64,000 nucleotides of DNA from JAJRZL01 sp964557855 (GCA_964557855.1 CAZLBP010000006.1:1-64000), one strand, 5' to 3'. Positions 8,666 through 18,111 are shown, counted from the stretch's first letter. Notes: a model not told the origin generated them from the sequence alone. Program-made: numbers and translations.

Positions 8666-11600
8666 GTGACCGACGAAACCAAAACCAAAACGACTCCGGA
8701 CGCCTTATCCAGCCGGCTGAGCGCCGTCAGCCATAAAAAGAACTTCATCATCATCAAGCGGAAGAAAGGTATCGTCCTGGAGTTTGAGGACGTCCTCTTT
8801 CACCATGACAGCGCCGTCCTGCTGCCGGCGGCGCCGAAAGGGCCATCATCGACACAGGGTTCGGAGGACAAGGAACAGAAGGAACTGACCGGACTGGAGG
8901 TCATCCGCGCCATCTATATTTTCTGCCAGGAGAACCCTCTACAGCGGTTGGTGATCGCCGGCCATACGGATACTTCGGGACCGACCAAATATAATTTCGA
9001 TCTGTCCAAACTTCGCTCACAGGCGGTGCAATACGTTCTTCTCGGCAACCGCTTCGGCTGGCAGGGCGTGGTGAACAAGAAGAACAAGGTCGAGGACTAC
9101 CAGCAGATTCTTACCCATTACGCCAAACGATACACCTGGGACTGCGATCCCGGCGGCATTACCGGCAGCAACAACAAGCAGACCAAAGACGCCGTCGAGA
9201 ACTTCCAGAAAACCTACAATCTGGAATTCGAGAAGACGATTTCGGAAGACGGTATTGTCGGGGAGCAGACCTGGGGCGCCATATTCGATGTGTACATGAA
9301 AGAGCTCACTGAGCTCATGGGCGAGGACAAGGTCGGAGACCTTCAGCAGTGGCGCGATCAAGTGAAATTCGTCGATGCCATGAAGAAAATCGTCCCCTGC
9401 GGCGAGTCCATACCCATTGACTCCCCCGGTATGGACGGCCTGAAATCCCAGACCAACCGTCGCATCGAGTTCGTCTTCTTTCACCAGGATGACCCACCTG
9501 TGCTGAACTGCCCGCCCTCGGGAGACACGCTCCATCCGCGAGAGACTTGTCCGCTGTACAACGACTGGGTCAAGCGGGAGTACATCGATCCGGCGACCCT
9601 TGAACTGCTCGGACCCGCTGTCTCGATCGATGCTCTGGACAAGTGGTTTCTGCCGGGACCAACCGATGCCGACGGGGAAACCTGCAACATCAAATACACG
9701 CTTTCCGGCGGCGGCGGGTTCGCCAATAAAGTCGTCATGGAAGTCTACGGTAGCAATTACAGCGAGGCCTCGGTCAAAACAGACGGTTCGATCACTTTTA
9801 CCGAGCTGAAAGGCGCCGTCCCCGTCTACAGTCAGAACCAGCCGGCCGACAAGTCCAGGCCCGGCAGCCAGTACAACATCACGGAATGGCACGGGCAGAG
9901 TAAGGCCGCTAAAGGTATCCTGAAACCAAGGACCGGCGAAGAACGATATATCAATGTCGCCTTCTCCCCCTACACCGTGCATTTGCGCTACTTCAAGAAC
10001 GACGCCGACAAGGACGCCCGCATCGTCCTTGAAGATTTCTGGCCACGCTGGGAAAAGAAGAGCGGGACGGAGACCGTCAAGTCGGATTCGCTCAAAATCA
10101 AGTGGAAGATAGAGAAGACCAAGAAGCTCAAGTACGCCAAATTGCTGATATTCGACAAAGATGATGACATTGTCTTCGAAAAGGAACTGAGCGAATCCGA
10201 TGTCACCGAAGGTGATCATCACTTCACGTGGGACGGCGGACTGAAAGACGGCAGCACGCTGAGCAAGAGCGAGATGCCCTACCGCGTGCAGCTCCAGGCT
10301 CATTCCGACGGCGCGGAAAAGAATGGGGTCGCGCTGGCGGCGATGCACACGGAAGTACGGCTGTTCGTCCACAAGGATACCGGGAAACACAAGCAGAAAG
10401 AATCCCACAAGGACCCCAATACGATGATCTTCTCGCCGGCTACGATAGCACCCAAAGTGCCCGATGAAAACAGCGAAGAAGACGCCTGGTACCAGTTCCA
10501 GCTGGCCGCAGGCGGGTTCCATCCCGGACCCATTACCGGCACATTCGACAATGACACGAAGATCGCCCTGCGGGAGTTTCAGCGGTCCTTTCCCAAGAAC
10601 GACAAAAAACCCTTTGCACGACTGAATCCCAGCGGCAACAAAGACGCTGACACGAAGGCGGCTCTCAAACGTCTACCGGCCGATACCCGACCCGAATACG
10701 GCAACCCGGATGACAGAACCGATTTTTCGTCAAGCGATGCGCACACGCGGCTCAACGATAATAAAAAGGACATCATAGCCTGGGTTGATGATCGTCACTA
10801 CTACACCCAGGACGACCCGAGCAAGATCATGTTTCTTAACGACTATCACGGTGACATGTCCATCGGTGACGATCGCGTTGACAAGGACAAAGAGGCCATC
10901 ACTCGCCCCTCACTTCCGTTGTGCGTTGAACTTCCCTTGTTGCCCAAAGACAGCGCCCACCTGGGGTTGAAACAGTCCGACTTCGTACTGAGTCCCATCA
11001 CCCGCCGCGCTATAGGGCCGCTGCGGGTCGACTGGTCTTTCATGGAGCTGGAGCAGGATTTGTCTGTCATCGATACCGGGCACTCTGACTACAAGAAGAA
11101 ACGAACCCGCTCCCGTAGGTGGGTGGATGAAGTGACCAAAGCACTCGGGGACGAACAGGATGGTCAGACGTTCCGCAATGCGCCGGATGAAGTGCAAATC
11201 AAGACGAAGACCGTAACATTGGGCGGCCTTCGGCCCGTGGACAAGTCGACCAAGAAGACGGACGTGGAGACCTATCTGACTCGCGTCTTCGGCCACGACG
11301 ATAAGAGCCTGATGCCGTGGCGGGCCGTGGTCGACAAGAAAACGAAATCACTGTGTACGATCGTCTACGACGATCTGCAACAGGCCAAAGAGAGTCTTTC
11401 CCCGGACCACTTCGGTCAATCCGGCATGTACTTCCACCCGTCACGCATCGCCGGCGACGGTTATCGGCTGCGCACTCAGGTGAGCTTCGAAGTACTGGCC
11501 GGCGGCGCCGGCCAGTTCCCGAATCGCGAAGTACTGGCTCGGCGATACGATAAAGCCCCCCAGGCTCACACCAGCGGCCTGCGTCTCTGGCGTAAAACGT

Positions 11601-12628
11601 CGTACCGTGGCTACTCCTGCTGGGCCCCGCCCAAACTCTCACACTGGCCGGACCTGTGCGCTCCTTCGGCCGAACTGTACAAAGGCGCCCATCTCCATTT
11701 TATCCATGAGAACGATGATCCGACCAAACCCCGAGATGAGATCCCGCTTGGCCCGGTCGGTGACGACAAGGCGCTCATCAAAGAGGAAAAGGTATACACT
11801 GGCACCGTTAAGACGCATAGCAAGGAGCCCTTTAAATCTAAGAAGATCACGTTCAACATCGAGTACGTGTGGCCCCATCTGGATGAGCCACATTACGGTG
11901 TCCCGCGCAGTAAGCCGCACGGCAAAAAGAAGGGCAAACGGGCGCTGGATTTGTTCTATGACAAGGTCTTCGATCCGATGTTCAACAAAACCTGGCGCCG
12001 TTTCCGAAAGCCGCTTCTGCACAAACTGCTGGAACAGGTGGAGACAAAATACGGACTGTTTAAGGGACATTACCTGGTGGAATTTAAGGCTTCGCCGAAA
12101 ATCACTATCCAGGAATACGAATGCTCCAAATGCAAGACGACACGCGCTGAAGTGCTCACCAAAACCGATACCGACACCCTGGAAAACAAAGACTGCCCTA
12201 AGTGCGTCGGCGGAAAGTTTCAGAAATCCAACAAACAAACCAGATCTAATATCCCACTACCGGCAGTTGGTGTGTCCATGGGCTCGACCTGGCTGTTCAC
12301 GTCGGGCGGCGCCGACGTTTGGGCGCACGAAATGGGGCACCACCGCCACCTGCAGCACGCCGTCGCCAACATCTCTTTCAAGAACGGCAAGAAGACGCCC
12401 AAGGAAAAGGAGGCGCCCGGTGGCCAGCCGGATCAGCACGATCACGAAACAAACCCGGCGTTCAAGGGCAAAAAGGGCGAGAACAAAAACTCCCGAGGCT
12501 GGGATCGCTGTTGCATCATGAGCTACAATTTCACCGAGCCGCTTTTTTTCTGCGGAAAGTGCTTGATGAAGAACCGTGGTTGGGCAGTCGAGAAGATCGA
12601 GAATCCCGACGGGAGCAAGAAGGATTGA
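8666..12628 (+). CDS. Giant OmpA-like / peptidoglycan-binding / metzincin-type metalloprotease protein
   Basis: 1320 residues with no signal peptide. An OmpA/MotB-like domain is split: its first half (about 36-130) contains the peptidoglycan-contact motif GHTDTSG (99-105), and its second half (about 244-271) ends SQTNRRIEFVFF. Between them lies a peptidoglycan-binding-type repeat (DAVENFQKTYN ... DGIVGEQTWGAIFD, about 165-210). A second such repeat follows near 600-650 (GTFDNDTKIALREFQRSFP). A zinc ribbon uses C1153, C1156, C1177 and C1180. The C-terminus has HEMGHHRHLQH (H1221, E1222, H1225, H1231) and a likely Met-turn, CIMSYN with M1285, which is a metzincin arrangement although the usual Gly of HExxHxxGxxH is His here. 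From memory, similar OmpA-plus-PG-binding N-termini occur on myxobacterial proteins and on effectors of contractile secretion systems. This may be an exported toxin or cell-wall-targeted protease (inference). The start is GTG, with a weak ribosome-binding site. Confidence 0.8.
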   Translation: MTDETKTKTTPDALSSRLSAVSHKKNFIIIKRKKGIVLEFEDVLFHHDSAVLLPAAPKGPSSTQGSEDKEQKELTGLEVIRAIYIFCQENPLQRLVIAGHTDTSGPTKYNFDLSKLRSQAVQYVLLGNRFGWQGVVNKKNKVEDYQQILTHYAKRYTWDCDPGGITGSNNKQTKDAVENFQKTYNLEFEKTISEDGIVGEQTWGAIFDVYMKELTELMGEDKVGDLQQWRDQVKFVDAMKKIVPCGESIPIDSPGMDGLKSQTNRRIEFVFFHQDDPPVLNCPPSGDTLHPRETCPLYNDWVKREYIDPATLELLGPAVSIDALDKWFLPGPTDADGETCNIKYTLSGGGGFANKVVMEVYGSNYSEASVKTDGSITFTELKGAVPVYSQNQPADKSRPGSQYNITEWHGQSKAAKGILKPRTGEERYINVAFSPYTVHLRYFKNDADKDARIVLEDFWPRWEKKSGTETVKSDSLKIKWKIEKTKKLKYAKLLIFDKDDDIVFEKELSESDVTEGDHHFTWDGGLKDGSTLSKSEMPYRVQLQAHSDGAEKNGVALAAMHTEVRLFVHKDTGKHKQKESHKDPNTMIFSPATIAPKVPDENSEEDAWYQFQLAAGGFHPGPITGTFDNDTKIALREFQRSFPKNDKKPFARLNPSGNKDADTKAALKRLPADTRPEYGNPDDRTDFSSSDAHTRLNDNKKDIIAWVDDRHYYTQDDPSKIMFLNDYHGDMSIGDDRVDKDKEAITRPSLPLCVELPLLPKDSAHLGLKQSDFVLSPITRRAIGPLRVDWSFMELEQDLSVIDTGHSDYKKKRTRSRRWVDEVTKALGDEQDGQTFRNAPDEVQIKTKTVTLGGLRPVDKSTKKTDVETYLTRVFGHDDKSLMPWRAVVDKKTKSLCTIVYDDLQQAKESLSPDHFGQSGMYFHPSRIAGDGYRLRTQVSFEVLAGGAGQFPNREVLARRYDKAPQAHTSGLRLWRKTSYRGYSCWAPPKLSHWPDLCAPSAELYKGAHLHFIHENDDPTKPRDEIPLGPVGDDKALIKEEKVYTGTVKTHSKEPFKSKKITFNIEYVWPHLDEPHYGVPRSKPHGKKKGKRALDLFYDKVFDPMFNKTWRRFRKPLLHKLLEQVETKYGLFKGHYLVEFKASPKITIQEYECSKCKTTRAEVLTKTDTDTLENKDCPKCVGGKFQKSNKQTRSNIPLPAVGVSMGSTWLFTSGGADVWAHEMGHHRHLQHAVANISFKNGKKTPKEKEAPGGQPDQHDHETNPAFKGKKGENKNSRGWDRCCIMSYNFTEPLFFCGKCLMKNRGWAVEKIENPDGSKKD

Positions 12629-12706
12629 GCAGCCTGGTATCTACGAGCAAGGCAAGAAACCGGGAATTCACATAATCCGTATGTGAAACCACAATGCAGG
12701 ACATGC

Positions 12707-14320
12707 ATGAAATCAATCAACAAGGTCGGTGCCGTAGTCAAGTCGGGGCAGCTTTGTCTCGCCGTCTTCCTGGTGGGATACGTTACCCTGACGTGTGGCA
12801 CAGCCGATGAAGATCCCTATCCCAAACGAAAGGGAAGTATGATAAAGCTTGAACTCAAAGCAACACCGGAAGCCATTGAAGTTCTCCCCGGCGAGCAGCT
12901 CTGGGTTGACGTGGTGGTCACGAATGTCGGCGACGAACCCGTTGAACTGCCCAATCTGGAATCGGCCGACGTTTCCCCGGTTACATTTGAATTGCGGTCG
13001 GTCGAAACCGGAGAAGTAGCCTATACCGTTTCACAGGTCGAGTTCAGGGAGAAGCGGGGTGGTTACGACACACTTGAGGAAGAGGAAGCCGATCCGATAA
13101 CGCTGGCGCCGCGACAGTCCATGGAGCTGTCGGAGAATATCGCGGAATATGCTTCGCAAGGCTTCGTGCCCGGGCGGTATCAAATTGTGGCCGAGTATCC
13201 GTTCCGAGACGACACCATCGAGTCATCGCCGACCGAGTTCCGGGTGGATTTTCCCAAGATCAACCGGGAGGTCACAGCGTACTGTCTGGCCAATGACGTC
13301 TTTTCGGCGGTTTTCGATCATACGCGTATCGATAAGACAATCGTGGTGTATGAGAAAGAAACCGACACGGGCGATCCGCAGGATGGTGTCTATGTCAATC
13401 GCCTGGCGTTAACGGACACCCGGCCATTGACCGGTCTGGCAACCTCGGTACATGTGGATTACGAGCTCGAAGGCCGCTGGTTCGCCTGGCTGCAGAACGG
13501 AGCCCTGGCCGCGGCCAAGGTCTGGGGCACGGTAGTGCAGGCTTCACTGGAACCGGTTTCCGTTGATCTCGAGCAACCCCGACTGATCAGCGCCGGCTTC
13601 CAGCGCGACGACAATTCCGGGCTGTTTGTCGTAGTGGGCATGCGCCATAACGAAGTGGTGGCCAGGGAATTCCTCGTGACCGAACAAGGCGCCAGATCGC
13701 TCAATGCGCTGCCGCTGTGTTACAAGATGCCGGATACCATTATCTCCCATTATAGTGGGGGCGGCTCCAGGGGCCGACTGACTTTGATCTGGGGCGAGAC
13801 CCAGCCGGGCCTGTCACAACTATACGCCCGCTCATATACCGCTAACGGACAGGCGATCGATCCGGCCCCCAGGATGCTGTATGAACGCAAATCTCCGCTC
13901 GTCTATTTCGACATTGAGGCCTTTGACGATGGTGATCCGAAACGACTGCATGCTCTTTTCGGACCCGAAGATCCGGAGTCGCCGGATGTCGAACGCAAGC
14001 AGATGAGCTATGTACGTATCGATGTCGGCCCGACCAAGCAGTTGGCGCGGAGAAGCACGTTTCCCGTACCGGAAGATCCGGTCGACAACTGGGCGGTTTC
14101 CTCCAGGGAAGACTACGGCCTGCCGGTTGTAGCCTTGAGCAGGAAGAAGCTGCTGTGGACTTTGGCGGAGCAAGCCGGCTCATGGATGACGCTGGTTGAA
14201 GATATGGGCACTGCGAACAAGTTGTGCCTCCTTTCATCGGAGGAAGGGAACTACTGGGCGCAATGGCTGGATCCGAACAAGGGTATCCGGACTTCTCAAT
14301 TACCGCTGGAGAACGAATGA
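12707..14320 (+). CDS. Putative lipoprotein, function unknown
   Basis: The N-terminus has a basic region, a hydrophobic core (LCLAVFLVGYVTL) and a Cys in a lipobox-like context (TLTC-GTAD), suggesting an outer-membrane or periplasmic lipoprotein. The ATG at 12707 is preferred over the upstream GTG (12683) because AGGA lies 5 nt before it. Residues about 40-180 resemble an Ig-like intracellular-proteinase-inhibitor type beta-sandwich (LPGEQLWVDVVVTNVGDEPVELPN), and the remainder looks like repeated beta strands of propeller type. It begins about 80 nt after the metalloprotease gene and is followed by the PNGase F homologue, so the three could be one transcript. A proteinase-inhibitor-like role towards the neighbouring protease would be attractive but is unsupported beyond position and fold impression. 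Confidence 0.6.
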   Translation: MKSINKVGAVVKSGQLCLAVFLVGYVTLTCGTADEDPYPKRKGSMIKLELKATPEAIEVLPGEQLWVDVVVTNVGDEPVELPNLESADVSPVTFELRSVETGEVAYTVSQVEFREKRGGYDTLEEEEADPITLAPRQSMELSENIAEYASQGFVPGRYQIVAEYPFRDDTIESSPTEFRVDFPKINREVTAYCLANDVFSAVFDHTRIDKTIVVYEKETDTGDPQDGVYVNRLALTDTRPLTGLATSVHVDYELEGRWFAWLQNGALAAAKVWGTVVQASLEPVSVDLEQPRLISAGFQRDDNSGLFVVVGMRHNEVVAREFLVTEQGARSLNALPLCYKMPDTIISHYSGGGSRGRLTLIWGETQPGLSQLYARSYTANGQAIDPAPRMLYERKSPLVYFDIEAFDDGDPKRLHALFGPEDPESPDVERKQMSYVRIDVGPTKQLARRSTFPVPEDPVDNWAVSSREDYGLPVVALSRKKLLWTLAEQAGSWMTLVEDMGTANKLCLLSSEEGNYWAQWLDPNKGIRTSQLPLENE

Positions 14321-14366
14321 CTCTGACGCCCGTACCTAACAGGAAGGACAATCCGATACTTATCAA

Positions 14367-14435
14367 ACGTAGCGGCGGGGCTTGCCCCCGTCGATTGATC
14401 AACTCGGTGCGGCGCAAAGCCGCATCCTGCGAGAC
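14367..14435 (+). repeat. Dispersed palindromic repeat, type A, inverted copy
   Basis: Reverse-complement copy of the type A element: GTAGCGGCGGGGCTTGCCCCCG is followed by GGTGCGGCGCAAAGCCGCA. It ends 4 nt before the ATG of the PNGase F homologue (14440), so it occupies that gene's ribosome-binding region; no ordinary Shine-Dalgarno is visible there. Confidence 0.65.
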
Positions 14436-14439
14436 AAAA

Positions 14440-15459
14440 ATGCCGATCCACCACTTGTTCAACGCCGCTGTAACGCTTGTTTTCATACTCGCCGGGACGA
14501 TACCGGCGGAAACAGCCGATCAAGATGGACCACTGGTTATCAATATCTTCGGTGGCCACAGCATTCACTTCAATCCCGACAACCCCAACGAATTCGCTAC
14601 CGGGCGTGTGGGATCAGAGGACAACGGCCGAGAGATCGTCACGACTCTGGATCTGCCGGCGTACGAACGGCCGGTTCGCATAACCGCCTATCTGGCCATT
14701 TATCCCGTTCCCAAGGACGAAAGAACTGTCCACGATAAATGGGACCGGGCGGGAAACATAAGGCTGGTAAGGGAGGGCAAACCGGATATCGAACTGGTGA
14801 AGTTTGTGACGGCCTACGGCGGCTTTACCGAGTACGATGTCGACATTTCCGAATTCGCCCCACTTTTGCAAAGACTCTGTACCTTCAAAGGCTTTATTGA
14901 TACGTGGGTATCGCCCGCCTGGCAAGTTGACTTTCGGTTGATATTTGAGACCGATTCGACTGTGTCCAATCCGATATGGACCGAAAGCGTCAACTACGAA
15001 CAGAGCTTCAGCACCAAAACCGTCTCCGAGTCCGGTGTGGATGTGAAAGTATGGATACCGGATTCGCTGGACCGGGTGCTGCTGCACTACCTCGTGTCGG
15101 GTCACTGCACGGACGGTCGCGGGGCCGATGAATTCGTGCAGAAGGACAATGTCATATCGGTTGACGGGCAAGTCGTGTACCGCTACCGACCGTGGCGGGA
15201 CGACTGCCGGGATTTCCGGGATCTCAATCCCTACTGTGCCAAATGGTCCGACGGCTACTGGTCATCGGACTTCAGTCGTAGCGGCTGGTGTCCGGGCGAC
15301 ATAGTGTTGCCCCTCGAACTCGATTTGACCGATCACCTCACCCCCGGTGACCATACCTTACGCTTCAATATCGAGAACATGCGACCGGTCGACGACGAAG
15401 GCCACCATGGCTACTGGCGGGTCTCGGCGTACGTCACCGGCTGGACGCTGCATGAGTAA
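14440..15459 (+). CDS. Secreted PNGase F-like peptide-N-glycosidase
   Basis: Predicted peptide-N4-(N-acetyl-beta-glucosaminyl)asparagine amidase, which removes N-glycans from glycoproteins. The 339 residues include a signal peptide (about 1-26), close to the 354-aa Elizabethkingia enzyme. The N-terminal domain has KWDRAGNIRLV, whose D102 aligns with the catalytic Asp of PNGase F (DRSG), and FIDTWVSPAWQVDFRLIFE. The C-terminal domain has SGHCTDGRGADEF, VDGQVVYRYRPWRDDC and SRSGWCPGD, all family hallmarks with conserved Cys. The upstream frame is open further, but that stretch is repeat DNA and is excluded. Its position beside the giant metalloprotease suggests a set of exported enzymes attacking host or prey glycoproteins (inference). 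Confidence 0.85.
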   Translation: MPIHHLFNAAVTLVFILAGTIPAETADQDGPLVINIFGGHSIHFNPDNPNEFATGRVGSEDNGREIVTTLDLPAYERPVRITAYLAIYPVPKDERTVHDKWDRAGNIRLVREGKPDIELVKFVTAYGGFTEYDVDISEFAPLLQRLCTFKGFIDTWVSPAWQVDFRLIFETDSTVSNPIWTESVNYEQSFSTKTVSESGVDVKVWIPDSLDRVLLHYLVSGHCTDGRGADEFVQKDNVISVDGQVVYRYRPWRDDCRDFRDLNPYCAKWSDGYWSSDFSRSGWCPGDIVLPLELDLTDHLTPGDHTLRFNIENMRPVDDEGHHGYWRVSAYVTGWTLHE

Positions 15460-15657
15460 GAGTCCGATAGTAGGGAGTTAGTTGCCATCAAAAACGGCCG
15501 GCACACAGTGCAGCGTGAAAGTAACTTTCCTCTTGCCGCCCCATCAAGAACGTCAGCGGAACAACCTGACTGCCCCGTAGTTCTTGCTATTGTAAATTGA
15601 AACCCTTAGCATGATGGGACAGAAACAGTCCCGAACTCTGCAGGTACGATTGACGTA

Positions 15658-16218
15658 ATGTTGAATCAAAAGAACCATCGTTCTTATATACTGATCCCAG
15701 GAGTGCTGCTCCTAATATTGAGTTGCGGCATGGCCGGCCCGGCCGAGGCGGATACCTCTGCCAAGACTGACATCGGTCTTCGTTTGGGAACACCGGCCGG
15801 GATCAGGGACGAGGGTTTCAGTCAATACGAACTGACAATAACGCGCGACTTACCCTGGCGACTCGAACTTGCCGCCAACAAAGAATTGATCACGAGTGTC
15901 GGCTTCAGCGCCGGTATCCTCGGCGCCGGCGGCGAGGAAAGCCTGCTGCTTGCGGCCGGACCGAATTTCGGCGTGAATTTCTTCCAGGAGCGGGTTTTCC
16001 TCTGGATCGGATCCAGTGCGGCGTATTTGTCGCACAGCCGGTTTCAGCTCAAGAACATGGGCGGCAAACTGCAGTTTATCAGTGGAGTCAATGCCACCTA
16101 TCGCTTCTTAAGAAACGTGGGCCTAACTGTGCGGTTTCAGCACATGTCCACCGGCAGTTTATCGCGGCCGAATCCGGGGCTCAACCTCTTAAACCTCTCG
16201 GCCAGCTACCAGTTCTAG
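15658..16218 (+). CDS. PagL-like lipid A 3-O-deacylase / outer-membrane beta-barrel
   Basis: 186 residues with an N-terminal signal (ILIPGVLLLILSCGMAG), either ordinary or lipoprotein type with Cys after LILS. The mature part is an eight-strand barrel pattern. The C-terminal end VRFQHMSTGSLSRPNPGLNLLNL resembles the PagL active-site segment, where His and Ser (here H-x-S) and the NPG stretch are conserved; the barrel ends YQF, an outer-membrane C-terminal signature. PagL removes the 3-O acyl chain of lipid A. The match is at motif level only, so a general acyloxyacyl-hydrolase-like or opacity-type barrel is the alternative. Confidence 0.65.
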   Translation: MLNQKNHRSYILIPGVLLLILSCGMAGPAEADTSAKTDIGLRLGTPAGIRDEGFSQYELTITRDLPWRLELAANKELITSVGFSAGILGAGGEESLLLAAGPNFGVNFFQERVFLWIGSSAAYLSHSRFQLKNMGGKLQFISGVNATYRFLRNVGLTVRFQHMSTGSLSRPNPGLNLLNLSASYQF

Positions 16219-16270
16219 AGTCGCGGCGCCGTATGATCGCCCGTATGGTGCGACCCGTTGAGTGGTGTTG

Positions 16271-16861
16271 ATGAATAGTCCCGACAAAAAGATATACCTG
16301 GCTCTCGGCGACAGCATGAGTATCGACGAGTACACGGGTGTTGTCGGCGGCGGCGCCGTCTCACAGTTCTTCCAAAGTCTCGGGTCCTCCTGGAGACTGC
16401 GGGACCACGCTTTCGACGGTTGCCTGATACGTCAGGTACCGACGCGATATCAGGGAGATCTCCTCACGCTGACTATCGGCGGAAATGACGCCATCGAAAG
16501 AATGAATGACATCCTGGCCCACGGCGCCGACGGCCTACTGGCGGACCATTGGAAACTGTTGCAGGCGCTGAGGGAAACCAATCCCCGGGCGTGCATAATT
16601 GTCGGAAACGTCTACCGCCCTCTGATGCCACTGCCGGATATAGCACTGACGCGCCTGGATGAACTCAACCGCGGAATCCGAGAAAACGTGGCCCGCATCG
16701 ACGGACTCCTGGCCGACATCTACGGCGCCTTCAAGGGGCACGAGGAGCAATTCCTCTGTCAGCAGATCGAGCCTGCCCTGCAGGGAGCTACGGTGATTGC
16801 CAATCTCTTCCGGAGCCGGTTTCAAGAGCATCGGACACGCACTTTAGGGTCAGATAAGTGA
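16271..16861 (+). CDS. SGNH/GDSL-type hydrolase
   Basis: Block I is YLALGDSMSIDEYTG with the nucleophile Ser in GDS. Block III is LTIGGND with the Asn of the oxyanion hole. The catalytic Asp-His pair of block V is less clear; candidates lie near DIYGAFKGHEEQF. At 196 aa it is the normal size for small cytosolic SGNH esterases, and no signal peptide is present. The start is ATG 16271 or GTG 16262, with no decisive ribosome-binding site. Substrate unknown. It follows the PagL-like gene by about 50 nt and may be cotranscribed. Confidence 0.8.
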   Translation: MNSPDKKIYLALGDSMSIDEYTGVVGGGAVSQFFQSLGSSWRLRDHAFDGCLIRQVPTRYQGDLLTLTIGGNDAIERMNDILAHGADGLLADHWKLLQALRETNPRACIIVGNVYRPLMPLPDIALTRLDELNRGIRENVARIDGLLADIYGAFKGHEEQFLCQQIEPALQGATVIANLFRSRFQEHRTRTLGSDK

Positions 16862-16950
16862 CATACGGTCGTTCATCCGATAGATGGCAACATCTTGACT
16901 CCAGGAACCGGTGTCACCCTCCGCTGTTTCATGTGTACAATGATTGAGGA

Positions 16951-18018
16951 ATGAACATGCAACACGACCGAAGACAACACGTATCAATCGTTCTCCTTTT
17001 GGTCATCCTGCTCCATCTGCCGGCTTTGTCTCAGCATCAACACCCGGATACGACCGAAATACGCGGACATACCATGTACACCCTACTCGAACCGGGCGAT
17101 ATTCCGGCCATTTTCGAACCGGAATTCATTTCCGTGACGCAGGCGGGCGATTCCTATTATCCGAATGAACCGGTAATTGCGGTCATACGGGGCGACGAGT
17201 CCAAAGCATACAGCACGTGGCATCTCGATCAACATGAAGTGGTCAATGATTACATAGGCGGAGAGGCTATTACGGTCACCTGGTGACCGCTCTGTTTCAC
17301 CGGCATCGTGTATGCCGCCACGCTCGACTCAATGCGCTACACGTTTCAGACCTCGGGGTCGCTCTGGCAGGATGCGCTCGTTATGCAGGACCTGCAGACG
17401 AAATCGCTGTGGTCGCAGGTCACCGGCGAAGCAATCCGGGGACCGATGGAGGGGGCGCACCTGACCCCAATCCCGGCCATACACACGACTTTCGCGGCGT
17501 TTGCCGAAATGTACCCCGATGGTGTTCTTCTCAGGAAGCCGGCCAAAGGACCGGGCGGTTCAGGCTATGCGAGCTATTTCGCCGACAAGACGCGATTAGG
17601 CGTTTTCGGGCGACCGAATAATTTCGAGAAGCTCGACGGTAAGGATCTGGTCTATGGTCTGCGTTTGGGGAGCCATGAGGTGGCCATATCGGCCGACTAT
17701 GTACGAAAGAATGAGTATGCCGTGGTCCATGACAGCACTCGCGGCCCGGTCGTGGTTACGTTTGAGGTCGGCAGTTCGACGGTAGCAGCGTTTCTGATCG
17801 ACGTCAACTTGCCGCTTAAACGCGAGTCGATTACGGTCGAAGACAACAAGCTCAAACTCATTGAGAGGTTCGCCCGGAACGAAACAGCAGTTGTCTGGGA
17901 CGCCCGTACCGGGACGCCCCTCAAGGAAACGAAGAAGAACTTGGAACAGGTTCCGGTCATCACTGCTTATTGGTTCGCCTGGGTGAGTTTCTTTCCGGAA
18001 ACCGGGCTGGTGGACTGA
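16951..18018 (+). CDS. DUF3179 protein with in-frame TGA at a conserved Cys (candidate selenoprotein)
   Basis: Two same-frame segments, 111 residues before TGA 17284-17286 and 243 after, together make one complete DUF3179 protein. A signal peptide (about 1-28) precedes the family hallmarks GDIPAIFEPEFISV, QHEVVNDYIGGEAITVTW, then the TGA, PLCFTGIVY, FQTSGSLWQDALVM and SLWSQVTGEAI. DUF3179 proteins normally read VTYCPLCG at the junction, so the TGA replaces the first Cys of a CxxC, giving UxxC with C115. The sequence before and after is uneroded, which argues against an old pseudogene. A SECIS-like hairpin follows (17301-17317). GAGG lies 7 nt before the in-frame ATG at 16957, which may be the real start. 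Function of the family is unknown; an extracytoplasmic redox or metal role is plausible from CxxC. The alternative is a recent nonsense mutation, TGT/TGC to TGA. Confidence 0.75.
17301..17317 (+). promoter_or_regulatory. SECIS-like hairpin after the DUF3179 TGA
   Basis: Six base pairs, CGGCAT with ATGCCG, close a 5-nt loop CGTGT. The loop begins 21 nt after the TGA and has G as its second base. The bacterial SECIS consensus asks for a loop of 3-14 nt with G in the first two positions, 16-37 nt from UGA; both conditions hold. The stem is short and could occur by chance in GC-rich coding sequence. Confidence 0.5.
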
Positions 18019-18111
18019 CCGCCTCTCTTTCGACCTCTTACCCGTTCATGGCAGAAGTGAAACGACGAAAAAATCTCGTCGAGGCGCGCCAACCGGCCTG
18101 CCATAGGGTCC

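Noticed and set aside
9017..10522. Long (501-codon) open frame antisense to the giant OmpA/metzincin gene
   Set aside because: It is a shadow of a GC-rich coding frame with no family resemblance; the plus-strand gene has clear domains.
11607..12521. 304-codon Arg/Ser/Thr-rich frame inside the giant gene
   Set aside because: Composition typical of an alternative-frame reading; no domains.
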